This document shows, piece after piece, positions 51,521 to 59,860 of a stretch of DNA of 64,000 bases (position 1 is its first letter; the number at the start of each line of letters is the position of its first letter). The notes under the pieces are model-generated. The model did no database searches and had not been told where the DNA came from. It was given only the letters and a program-made list of their open reading frames with translations. The position numbers were made by a program, and so were the translations under genes. This DNA is from JACCZR01 sp963844805 (GTDB lineage: Bacteria; Actinomycetota; Thermoleophilia; Solirubrobacterales; Thermoleophilaceae): assembly GCA_963844805.1 (NCBI GenBank), contig CAWJPU010000013.1:186001-250000 (forward strand), in the 5' to 3' direction.

Positions 51521-54363
51521 GGGAACCGCGCCGGCGCCTCAGGCGGGGGAGGCGGAAGGAGGGCCGCCGCAGCCGGGGCCGGGGAACGCGCCCGCGGAGG
51601 CGGGGCACGCTCGGCCGCTCCTCCCACAGCCCGCGGGCCAGCTTGCGGGGGTCGAAGTCGCGCAGCTTGATCGGGCCGTGCTGCTCGGCCCACAGCAGCG
51701 CCGCCGGCAGCACCAGCAGCACGCCGATCAGCGACACGGTCAGGTCCACCACCGTCACGATGCCGAAGTCACGCAGCATCGTGATGTCGGACAGGATCAG
51801 CACCGCGAAGCCCGCGATCGCCGTCGCGCCCGAGGCCAGCACCGCCGCGCCGGTGGACCCGTAGGTGAGCGCCAGGGCGCGCTCGGGGCCCGCCCCCTTG
51901 GCGCGCTCCTGGCGGTAGCGCGAAGAGAGCAGCACGCTGAACTCCGTCGAGATCGCGATCACCAGCGCGCCGAGGGTCACCGACATCGGGTTGAGGTCCA
52001 CCTCGAGCGGCCCCGGCAGCATGCCCAGCACGAACATGACCCCCGCCGACCAGCCCGTCGCCAAGCCGATGGGGATCAGCGGGACGAAGGCGGCCTGGCG
52101 CGAGCGCCGCACCGCCCACAGCACCAGGAACACCGCCAGCAGGGCGGCGGCGAGGGTCCCCAGCCGCCACAGCGGCGAGGACAGCGTGCCGTTGGCCTCG
52201 GCCACCAGCACCGGCAGCCCCACCACCTGGGCGTCCACGCCGGGCGGGGGGTCCAGCTCATCCTTGATCTCGTCGACCACCTCGCGCTGCTTGTCCAGCG
52301 ACTGGAGGCGGATGCCGAAGGCCAGGTTGGCGGTCTTGCGGTCACGCGTGACCGCCCCCTGCTGGAAGTAGGTGGGCACGGCGTCGAGCAGGCCAGTCAC
52401 CTGCCCGCGGTCCAGCGGCTGCCCTTCCTGGAACAGATCGGTCAGCGAGAAGGCCGGGCACAGGTCGGGCGGGTCGCGCCGGTTGAGGCAGCTGTCGCGC
52501 TTGGCGCGCTCGAAGCCGCCCTTCTTCAGCACCCGCTCCTGGAAGCCCCTCATCCAGGTGAGCACCTTGGGATCGGTGATGTCGTCGGCCCGCACCGTCA
52601 CGTCGATCTCGCCGCCGATGCCCGTCTCCTTCTGCAGGTCGTTGACGTCGCGCAGCGCCTGGAGGTCCTGGGGCACGAGCTGCTGGATGTCGGAGACGAC
52701 CTCGCTCTGCGTGTCCAGCGCGAGCCCGAGCACGGCCACCATCAGGCCGATGCCCAGCACCTTGCGCGGCTTGGCCATCGAGAAGGCGAGCGCGCGCTCG
52801 GCACGGTCGGCCACCCGGTCGCGGACGGTGTCGAAGCGGCCCAGCAGCGCCAGCGCGAGCCGCGAGGTGGAGATCCGGCGGCCCAGCCGGGAGAGGCGGG
52901 AGCGCAGCCGGGGCAGCACCGGCGGCACCTCGGGCCCCTCGGCGGCGCGTTCGCGCGCGACCAGCGCGGCGAACCCTGCGGTGAGCGCCAGGCCCAGCGC
53001 CAGGAACACGCCGAGCACCAGCAGGGCGCCGAACCCGCGCACCATCGGCACCGGCGAGCCGATCAGGATCAGGAAGCCGGCCGCCGTGGCCACGCCCGCC
53101 GTGACGATCGTCGGGCCGCCGGCCACCGCGGCTCGCTCGGCGGCCTTCTCGGGCCCGTCCCGTCTTCGCGAGCGCTCCTCGTCGAAGCGAGCCTGGAACT
53201 GGATGGCGTAGTCCACCGCCAGGCCGATCAGCACCGGCAGGACGGCGATCGAGGCCATCGTCAGGCTGCCGCCGACCAGCGACAGCGCGCCGAAGGTCAG
53301 CGCCGCGGCGCCGAGGGCCAGCAGCAGCGGGAGCAATCTCAGCCGCGACTTGAAGACCACGGCGAGCGTCGCCGCCATCACCAGCAGGGCCGCGATCAGC
53401 AGCACGAAGATGGCCTTCTGGACCTCGGCGGCCAGGCCCTCGGCCACCACCGGCACGCCGGTCACCACATAGCGGAACTCGCGCTTCTGGCCCGGGTCGG
53501 GATTGGACTGGAAGACCTTCTCGCCGGCCGCCTGCTTGATCAGCTCGATGGCCTCGCGACGCTCGGTGTCGCTCAGGCCGGGCTTCAGCCGCACCTGGAT
53601 CAGCGCGGCGTTGCGGCTGGGGAAGAGATAGGCGAAGCGCGACTTGGGCTGCTCGTTGCGCGCCCGCGGGTCGAACACCACCTTGGAGACGAAGTCGGGG
53701 TTGTCGACGCTGGGCACGCTCAGCAGGCCGTAGCGCAGGCCCAGCCCCAGCAGCTGCTGCTGGAACTGCGACTTGGCCAGCTGGCGGGCCTGGTTTCCCA
53801 GCCGACGCTGCGACGGCGGGCGGGTCGCCCCGGCGCCGGGAAGCTTCCTGGGCCTGCTTGGCCAGCAGGTCGGACTGGCGCTGGTTTTGCTGCAGCCGCT
53901 GCTGGAAGCCGCCGGAGATCTGGGAGGCGGCGAGGTTGAGGAAAGTGCCGGGGCCGAAGACCACGCGCGCGGGCTTGGCCTTCGCGAGCTCGGAGCACAC
54001 CGGCGGCAGCTGGCGCAGGCCCTCGGGGGGGACGTTGCCCGACAGGCAGCCCTCGAGACGGATCAGCCGGCCCAGGTTGGCGGTGAGGACCAGCTGCTTG
54101 AGCGGCCCCTGGGCCATGACCACGACCGAGTCGTCGCCGAAGTCGCGCTTGAAGTCCTCGGTGGCGGCGAAGGTGCTCGAGCCCCGATCGACCAGAGTGT
54201 CGGTGTCGACGCTGGGCTCGAGGCGCAGGGCGAGGGCCGCCCCGGCCAGGGCGAGCACGGCCACGATGGCCAGGGTCAGCCGCGGGCGGCGGGTGGCCGC
54301 GCGCGCCATGCGGGCGAAGTCGAATACGCGAGCGAGACGCCCGAAGATGAGTCCCCTCCGCAC
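51513..54363 (-). CDS. MMPL/RND family transporter, frameshifted
   Basis: About 949 residues with one indel near 53838. Two sets of RND helices: first ATRRPRLTLAIVAVLALAGA then IFVLLIAALLVMAATLAVVF and ASIAVLPVLIGLAVDYAIQF; second KPRKVLGIGLMVAVLGLALD, LWRLGTLAAALLAVFLVLWA, GALVIAISTEFSVLLSSRYR, SDITMLRDFGIVTVVDLTVS. The GLAVDYAIQF and AISTEFSVLL Asp/Glu-containing helices carry the proton relay. MMPL/HpnN proteins export lipids or hopanoids. GTG 54363 follows TAACCT by seven bases. It leads an operon with the redoxin-like and B3/4 genes. Confidence 0.85.
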
Positions 54364-54428
54364 GCGGATCAGGTTAGGCGAAGGCCCAGAGCGCTCACCC
54401 CGGTTCGGTCCCCGTAGTGTCGCTCCGC

Positions 54429-55122
54429 GTGACCGGGACGCTCATCAACGTCGGCGCGATCCTGGCGGGGACGCTGATCGGCGTGGCGGCGGGCTCGCGG
54501 CTTCCCGAGGCCTTCCAGAAGCGGGTGCTCGCAGGGCTCGGGCTGGTGACGCTCGTCATCGGGGTCGATCTCGCGCTCGCCTGGCGCGACACCAGCCCGC
54601 TGTACGTGCTGGGCGCCGTGATGCTCGGCGGCCTGGCCGGCGAGGCGCTGGGCGATCGAGCGCCGGCTCGCGGCGCTCGGCGACGCGATCCAGCGGCGGG
54701 TCTCTCGCCGCGACGGCTCCTCGGTGAGCGAGGCCTTCTTCACCGCCTCGCTCCTGTTCTGCGTGGGCCCGCTGACCGTGGTCGGGTCGATCCAGGACGG
54801 CCTCACCGGGGACTACCAGGCGCTGGCCACCAAGGCGCTGCTGGACGGCTTCGCGGCGATAGCGCTGTCGGCCACGCTGGGTTGGGGCGTGGTGCTGTCG
54901 GCCGGCACGGTGCTGGTCATCCAGGGCGGGCTGTCGCTCGGCGCCGGGGTGTTCGAGGACGTCCTCACGGGCGAGCCACTCGACGCCTTGACCAGCGCCG
55001 GCGGGGTCCTGATCATCGGGATCTCCCTCAAGCTGCTCGAGCTCAAGGACGTGAAGGTGGGGAACTTCCTCCCGGCGCTGGTATTCGCCCCCGCGCTGGT
55101 GGGGGTGGCATCGCTGTTCTGA
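54429..55122 (+). CDS. DUF554 (YdfK-like) membrane protein, frameshifted
   Basis: About 230 residues with an indel near 54655. DUF554 blocks: GTLINVGAILAGTLIGVAAG, FQKRVLAGLGLVTLVIGVDL, LGAVMLGGLAGEALG, ASLLFCVGPLTVVGSIQDGL, GDYQALATKALLDGFAAIAL, GVVLSAGTVLVIQGGLSLGA, SAGGVLIIGISLKLLELKDV. About seven membrane helices; transport role unproven. GTG 54429 has TAGTGT eight bases upstream. Confidence 0.82.
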
Positions 55123-55192
55123 TGCGTGTCGAGAATCGCTCCCCCCGTTCGACGCTCAGCTGACGGCACCCGAGACAGGAGGACCAAGAGAC

Positions 55193-55753
55193 ATGGCCAG
55201 GATCGTTATCACCGAGTTCCTCTCGCTGGACGGCGTGATGGAGGCCCCCGGCGGCGACGACGACTTCGTGCGCGGCGCCTGGAGCTTCGAGTTCGACCGC
55301 GGTGACGAGGGCAACAGGTTCAAGGCCGACGAGACCATGGACGCCGAGATCCTGCTGCTCGGGCGCAGGACCTACGAGGGGTTCGCGGCCGCGTGGCCGT
55401 CGCGCGGAGGCGAGTTTGCGGACAAGTTCAACAGCATGCCCAAGTACGTCGTGTCCTCGACGCTCGAGGACCCCGAGTGGACGAACACCACCGTCCTCCC
55501 GGGAGGGGTCGACGACGTCCGCCGGGTCAAGGACGAGGTCGACGGCGACATCATCCTGCACGGCAGCGCCCAGCTGGCCGCGGCGCTGATCGAGGCCGAC
55601 CTGGTGGACGAGGTGCGGCTGATGGTGTTCCCCGTCGTGCTGGGCACCGGCAAGCGCCTGTTCGGGGAGACGAGCGACTCCAAGAAGCTGAAGCTGACCC
55701 GGTCGGAGGCCGTCGGCGACGGCGTGCTGCTGCTGGTCTACGAGCGGGCCTGA
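55193..55753 (+). CDS. Dihydrofolate reductase-like (RibD C-terminal) family protein
   Basis: 186 residues, intact. RibD_C/DHFR-fold pattern: MARIVITEFLSLDGVMEAPG, ILLLGRRTYEGFAAAWPSRG, KYVVSSTLEDPEWTNTTVLP, GDIILHGSAQLAAALIEADL, VDEVRLMVFPVVLGTGKRLF. NADPH-dependent reductase of unknown substrate; such small paralogues are abundant in actinobacteria. The ATG follows an AGGAGG Shine-Dalgarno. Confidence 0.88.
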   Translation: MARIVITEFLSLDGVMEAPGGDDDFVRGAWSFEFDRGDEGNRFKADETMDAEILLLGRRTYEGFAAAWPSRGGEFADKFNSMPKYVVSSTLEDPEWTNTTVLPGGVDDVRRVKDEVDGDIILHGSAQLAAALIEADLVDEVRLMVFPVVLGTGKRLFGETSDSKKLKLTRSEAVGDGVLLLVYERA

Positions 55754-55763
55754 GCGGGAACGG

Positions 55764-55802
55764 CTGAAGGTTTGTGGGGCCTGGGGCCCGCCAATCCTTC
55801 AG
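55764..55802 (+). terminator. Hairpin terminator after DHFR-like gene
   Basis: CTGAAGG (55764-55770) and CCTTCAG (55796-55802) pair and the stem extends inwards through TTTG/CAAT with one mismatch, with a second inner GGGCC/GGCCC stem. It starts 11 bases after the stop. Confidence 0.65.
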
Positions 55803-55835
55803 TCGCGGCCCGGGAACTGGGGATTGAAGAAGCAA

Positions 55836-55893
55836 GCCTCGCAAGGACGCAGGGAGGCGAAGCCTGCTTCGCAGGTGAGCCGGCCGAGGACGC
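55836..55893 (+). repeat. Dispersed intergenic repeat, family 2 (copy 2)
   Basis: Contains GGACGCAGGGAGGCGAAGCC, TGCTTCGCAGGTGAGC and CCGAGGACGC, matching the minus strand of 49542-49597 in the same order. The centre GCGAAGCCTGCTTCGC folds as a hairpin. It lies between two convergent genes. Confidence 0.65.
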
Positions 55894-55906
55894 CGCGAGG
55901 CGCCGC

Positions 55907-57166
55907 TTATTCCATCCCGAGCGGGCCCTGGGCCTCGCCGGAGAGGAACTGCCGCACGAACTGGTTGTCGGAGTTGAACAGCTCGCTCGCCGGCCCGGAC
56001 TCCACGATCCGGCCCTTCCACAGGACCGAGATGAAGTCGGCCACCCGGCGGGCGGACATGATGTCGTGGGTGATCACGACGTAGGCGCCGCCGTTCTCCT
56101 CGTGCACCTCCTGGATCAGCTCGCACAGCAGCGCCGTGCGGACCGGGTCCAGGCCCGAGTCGGGCTCGTCGAAGAGCACGATGTCCGGGTCGAGCACCAG
56201 CGCCCGGGCAAAGCCGGCGCGCTTGCGCATGCCACCCGAGAGCTCGTTGGGCATCTTGTCCATCGCCCCGCCCAGGCCGACCTCGGCCAGGCGGCGCGTG
56301 ACGATCTCGTTGATCTCGTTCTCGCCCTTGTCGGTGTGCTGGCGCAGGGGGAACGCCGTGTTGTCGAACACGTTCATCGACCCGAAGAGCGCGCCGTCCT
56401 GGAACAGGACACCGAACTTCTTGCGCATGCCGAAGAGCTCATCGTCCTGCATGTTCGGCACCGACTCGCCGTGCACCAGGACGTCGCCCTCGTCGGGGTA
56501 GAGCAGGCCGACCATGTGCTTGATGCACACCGACTTGCCCGTGCCCGAGGGGCCGAGGATCATCGAGATCTGGTTGTCCGGGATCCCGAGGTTCAGCCCG
56601 TTGAGGATCGTGTTGCGGCCGAACGACTTCTTGACGTCGATGAACTCGACGGCGTCGCTCGACCCGTGCGGCCGGTTCAGGCCCGCGTGCCACTGGTAGG
56701 GGTCCTCGCCGCTGCGGGTCTGGTCCTTGATGTTGTCCGGCACTTCCTCGCCTGTGACCGCGGCGGCGCCGGCCTGGCCCTCTTGGGGCACCGGGCCGCC
56801 CTGCTGGTCGGGGTCGTCGTGATAGGCGGCCTCCGCCTGCTCGGCGGTGGGCTGGTCGTACCCCTCCTGCTCGTAGCCGCCCTGCTGCTCGTAGCCGCCC
56901 TGCTGCTCGTAGCCGCCCTGCTGCTCTTCCTGCTGGCCGTAGCCCTCCTGCTCGTAGCCTTGGTCGTAGCCGCCCTGCTCCTGGGTCGGCTGGTCGTGGC
57001 CCTGCTGCTGGTCGTCGGCCCAGCCTTCCTCGTGAGGTTCCTGCCAGCTCGGGTCGTTCTCGGGCGGCGGCTGGGGCGCATGCGGCGCGGCCGGCTCCTG
57101 CTGCTCGGTGTCGTCCTCGCCCACAGGGCGGCCCCAGGGGGGATCGTCTCGCCTGTCCTCAGCCAA
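55907..57166 (-). CDS. MlaF/Mkl-type ABC ATPase with Gln/Gly/Tyr-rich N-terminal region
   Basis: 419 residues, intact. Residues about 165-419 are an MlaF-type ATPase: FIDVKKSFGRNTILNGLNLG, Walker A GPSGTGKSVCIKHMVG, GVLFQDGALFGSMNVFDNTA, signature NELSGGMRKRAGFARALVLD, Walker B DIVLFDEPDSGLDPVRTALL, THDIMSARRVADFI. Residues 1-160 are disordered-looking and rich in Q, E, G and Y, with a tandem QQGGYE repeat. MlaF drives phospholipid or sterol transport with MlaE permeases, which are encoded just upstream. Confidence 0.88.
   Translation of the reverse strand: MAEDRRDDPPWGRPVGEDDTEQQEPAAPHAPQPPPENDPSWQEPHEEGWADDQQQGHDQPTQEQGGYDQGYEQEGYGQQEEQQGGYEQQGGYEQQGGYEQEGYDQPTAEQAEAAYHDDPDQQGGPVPQEGQAGAAAVTGEEVPDNIKDQTRSGEDPYQWHAGLNRPHGSSDAVEFIDVKKSFGRNTILNGLNLGIPDNQISMILGPSGTGKSVCIKHMVGLLYPDEGDVLVHGESVPNMQDDELFGMRKKFGVLFQDGALFGSMNVFDNTAFPLRQHTDKGENEINEIVTRRLAEVGLGGAMDKMPNELSGGMRKRAGFARALVLDPDIVLFDEPDSGLDPVRTALLCELIQEVHEENGGAYVVITHDIMSARRVADFISVLWKGRIVESGPASELFNSDNQFVRQFLSGEAQGPLGME
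56865..56930. repeat. 18-bp tandem repeat coding QQGGYE units
   Basis: Near-identical 18-base units (CTGCTGCTCGTAGCCGCC) are tandemly arranged in the 5' part of the MlaF-like ATPase gene, reading GGYEQQ in the coding sense. Neighbouring degenerate units extend the Gln/Gly/Tyr-rich region. Confidence 0.75.
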
Positions 57167-57190
57167 CGTCGCTCCTCTCCTCCATGAAGG

Positions 57191-57989
57191 TCATCCGCCT
57201 ATTGGGGCTCTTGGGTTCGACCCCCAGAAGATCTGCGTGCCCACCATCCCGATCAGATGGACCATGACGGTGTTCAGCACCATCGACTTCGCCGTGGCCG
57301 TGCCGACCCCGACCGGCCCACCCGACGCGTTGTATCCGTAGTAGCAGCCGATGAGCACGATCACCGTGGCCATGGCCATGCCCTTGATCAGCGAGTAGAA
57401 CAGGTCGGGCGGGTTCTGGAACATCCAGAAGATCAGGAAGAAGCCGCCGGACGAGACCTCGCCGATCTGTTCGACCACCGCCAGATACGAGGCGAAGAAG
57501 CCTGCCCCGACCGCGACGATGTACATGAAGGGCAGCACCAGCCACGCCGCCAGCAGGCGGGTGGAGCACAGGAAGGTCAGCGATGAGATGCCCATGACCT
57601 CGAGCGCATCTATCTCGTCGGAGATGCGCATGGCGCCGATCTCGGCGACGAGTCCCGTGCCCACCTTCGCGCTCATCATGTAGCCGAAGGCGTAGGGCAT
57701 GATCTCGCGCAGGTCGCACCAGGCGCTGAAGACGCCCGCGTAGGCCGGGGCGCCCACCGAGCGGTTGAAGTAAGCCCCCTCGATGCCGCACGTCAGGCCG
57801 AGGATGAAGGCCAGGCCCAAGATCACCAGCGCCGATCCGAGGATGAGGATGCCGGCCTGCCGCAGCGCCTCGCCGAAGAACTTGCCGACGCGGAAGGTGT
57901 AGACCTCCCCCATCACCTTCGCGCAGAACTTGGCGATGTCGCCGAACGACGAGACCCAGTCGCGCGGGACCGCTAGCCAGGAACGGCCC
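57191..57989 (-). CDS. MlaE/YrbE family permease, second copy
   Basis: 265 residues, intact. MlaE landmarks: FFGEALRQAGILILGSALVI, YFNRSVGAPAYAGVFSAWCD, MMSAKVGTGLVAEIGAMRIS with DEIDALEVMGISSLTFLCST, LLAAWLVLPFMYIVAVGAGF, MATVIVLIGCYYGYNASGGP. The EIDALEVMG block is the family's conserved cytosolic helix. The GTG overlaps the first permease stop (TAGTG). It forms the heterodimeric membrane part with the next gene. Confidence 0.9.
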
Positions 57990-57990
57990 A

Positions 57991-58797
57991 CTACTTGATC
58001 ACCGAGATCTCGGGATGGGTGGCCAGCAGCGTCTGGGTGAAGACGTAGTTGAAGGCGAAGATGGCCAGGAAGGTGATGACCACCCCCTGGTTGACCGCCC
58101 GGCCCACCCCCTCCGCGCCGCCGGAGGCCGTCATGCCCTTGTAACAGGCGACGATCGCGATGATCGCCCCGAACATGGTGCACTTGACCACCGAGCCCCA
58201 CAGGTCGGTGGTGGAGGCGTTGTTGAGCAGGGTGGCGAAGAAGGGCCCCAGCGGCGCCTGGAAGGTCAGCGTGGCCAGGATGCCGCCGAAGATGCCGAAG
58301 ATCAGCGCGTAGACGTTGAACAGCCCGGTGACGATCATCAGCGCCAAGAAGCGCGGCACGACCAGGTTCTTGATCGGATCGACGCCCAGCACCTGCAGCG
58401 CGTCGAGCTCCTCGCGGATCTTGCGGGCGCCCAGGTCGGCGGTGATCGCCGTGCCGCCCACGCCGGCCAGGATGATCGCGGTCACGATCGGGGCGAACTC
58501 GCGCACCGAGGCCAACACGAAGAAGCCGCCCAGGCGGTCGACGGCGCCGAACAGGGTGAGGAAGTTGCCCGCCTGCAGGCCCGGGGCGCCGTAGCCGAAG
58601 GCGATCGTGGAGATCAGCAGCGGAAACCAGCACAGCCGCAGCGCGAACATGAACTGCTGCACGAACTCGGTGCCGTAGGGATACGGCGGGCGCAGCGCCG
58701 ACATCAGCACCTTGCCGGTCAGGATCATCATGTCGCCGACCTGCTCGAGCAGGTTCTTGGTCGGCAGGAATGCGCGGTCGGCTACGGCTCGGACCAT
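57991..58797 (-). CDS. MlaE/YrbE family permease, first copy
   Basis: 268 residues, intact. FVQQFMFALRLCWFPLLIST, VREFAPIVTAIILAGVGGTA, ITADLGARKIREELDALQVL with GVDPIKNLVVPRFLALMIVT, FNVYALIFGIFGGILATLTF, KGMTASGGAEGVGRAVNQGV. First gene of the operon; leader of about 30 bases with a GGGAGGAG Shine-Dalgarno. In actinobacteria paired yrbEA/yrbEB usually precede six mce genes; none follow here. Confidence 0.9.
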   Translation of the reverse strand: MVRAVADRAFLPTKNLLEQVGDMMILTGKVLMSALRPPYPYGTEFVQQFMFALRLCWFPLLISTIAFGYGAPGLQAGNFLTLFGAVDRLGGFFVLASVREFAPIVTAIILAGVGGTAITADLGARKIREELDALQVLGVDPIKNLVVPRFLALMIVTGLFNVYALIFGIFGGILATLTFQAPLGPFFATLLNNASTTDLWGSVVKCTMFGAIIAIVACYKGMTASGGAEGVGRAVNQGVVITFLAIFAFNYVFTQTLLATHPEISVIK

Positions 58798-58828
58798 CTA
58801 GCTCCTCCCAGGGGCCATTCGGACCGGA

Positions 58829-58857
58829 AGCCTACGCGAAGTAGGAGTAGGAGCCAA
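58829..58857 (-). promoter_or_regulatory. Promoter of the mla-type operon
   Basis: On the minus strand TTGGCT (58857-58852) and TAGGCT (58834-58829) are separated by exactly 17 bases, upstream of the first permease gene and its Shine-Dalgarno. Confidence 0.55.
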
Positions 58858-58873
58858 GCCCCAACCGGTAGGG

Positions 58874-58911
58874 GACGGAGCGCAGGCCGGGCGCCGGCCG
58901 GCCGAGCACCG
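58874..58911 (+). repeat. Dispersed intergenic repeat, family 1 (copy 3)
   Basis: GACGGAGCGCAGGCCGGGCG then CCGGCCGGCCGAGCACCG; 36 of 38 positions match the copy at 48947-48984. It lies in the intergenic region upstream of the mla-type operon promoter. Confidence 0.75.
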
Positions 58912-58968
58912 CCTGCTCGATTCCATGCGGCACGAAGTGAGTACCCCCGGTGGTACATTGCGCTCGGT

Positions 58969-59580
58969 TTGAGGAGAGGGAGCCTCTGTCTCGCGCTGGT
59001 CGCGTCGCTGGCGCTGGTTGCCTGCGGGAGCCAGAAGCGACAGGACGAGAACGAGCCCAGCGGGAGGTTCCCGGTCTTGGTCGAAGCCTCCTTCCCCGCC
59101 AAGCAGAAGCTCGCGAAGCGCTCGCAGCTCATCATCAACGTGCGCAACACCGGGCCGCAGACCATTCCGAACATCGCGGTGACGGTGAGGGGCTTCAACA
59201 TCAAGGAGCGCCAAGAGGGCCTCGCGGACAACAGGCGGCCGGTGTTCGCCATCAACGGCGTGCCCAAGGAGCTGGCCGGCTTCCCCGAGTCCAAGGACGC
59301 CTCGCCCAAGGGCGGCGAGACCAACTACGTCGACACGTGGGCGCTCGGCCCGCTCAGGCCCGGCCGCAGCCGCTCGTTCCGCTGGAGCGTCACCGCCGTG
59401 CGCGCCGGCCCCTACCGGCTGCGCTACATCGTCGCCGCCGGCCTCGACGGCAAGGCGCGGGCCGTGGACGACGACGGGGGCGGCATCCCCACCGGCGCCT
59501 TCCGGGGAGTCATCAGCGACTCCGCGCCGGACACCCGCGTCTCCGACGATGGCGAGACCATCGTCGAGGGAACCCGCTAG
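58969..59580 (+). CDS. Secreted lipoprotein of unknown function
   Basis: 203 residues, intact. A short lipoprotein signal (RRGSLCLALVASLALVACGS) from the TTG at 58969, which has TACATT nine bases upstream. The mature part looks like a beta-sandwich (FPAKQKLAKRSQLIINVRNT, IPNIAVTVRGFNI, RSFRWSVTAVRAGPYRLRYI) similar to CARDB/DUF11-type adhesion folds. The ORF extension to 58015 is antisense to the permease gene and was not used. Confidence 0.7.
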   Translation: MRRGSLCLALVASLALVACGSQKRQDENEPSGRFPVLVEASFPAKQKLAKRSQLIINVRNTGPQTIPNIAVTVRGFNIKERQEGLADNRRPVFAINGVPKELAGFPESKDASPKGGETNYVDTWALGPLRPGRSRSFRWSVTAVRAGPYRLRYIVAAGLDGKARAVDDDGGGIPTGAFRGVISDSAPDTRVSDDGETIVEGTR

Positions 59581-59615
59581 CCGCTGCGGGCCATCGCCTG
59601 CCGGCGTCCTCGCGG

Positions 59616-59792
59616 CTAGGGCGCGGCCTTGGGCTCGTGGCCCCGGCACTCGCGCACGGGCACGCGCGGGTACTTCGGAAAAGAAGGGTCGGTCTTCGAG
59701 CGCTCGCACAGCGAGAACTCGCTGCCCCGTCCGGTGCGGACGACGCGTTGGTGGCGGCAGCTGTCACACAGCCCTGCGGGCGGGCGTCGCAT
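59616..59792 (-). CDS. Small cysteine-containing protein, putative zinc ribbon
   Basis: 58 residues, too short for most ORF callers. LCDSCRHQRVVRTGRGSEFS, LCERSKTDPSFPKYPRVPVR and ECRGHEP give a CxxC plus two further Cys, suitable for one zinc. The dense charge and aromatic pattern looks conserved rather than random. A GGGGGCG Shine-Dalgarno-like sequence precedes the ATG. Its 3' end is convergent with the lipoprotein gene. Function unknown. Confidence 0.65.
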   Translation of the reverse strand: MRRPPAGLCDSCRHQRVVRTGRGSEFSLCERSKTDPSFPKYPRVPVRECRGHEPKAAP

Positions 59793-59860
59793 CGCCCCCA
59801 ACTCTGACTCACTTAGCCCCGGGCCATCCGCGGCGCGGAGCACGCGGTGCGCGACGCGAC

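Noticed and set aside
57205..57225. GGGTTCGACCCCC as a tRNA T-arm
   Set aside because: No acceptor stem or anticodon arm is present around it, and it lies in the 3' end of an intact permease gene. No tRNA was found in the window.
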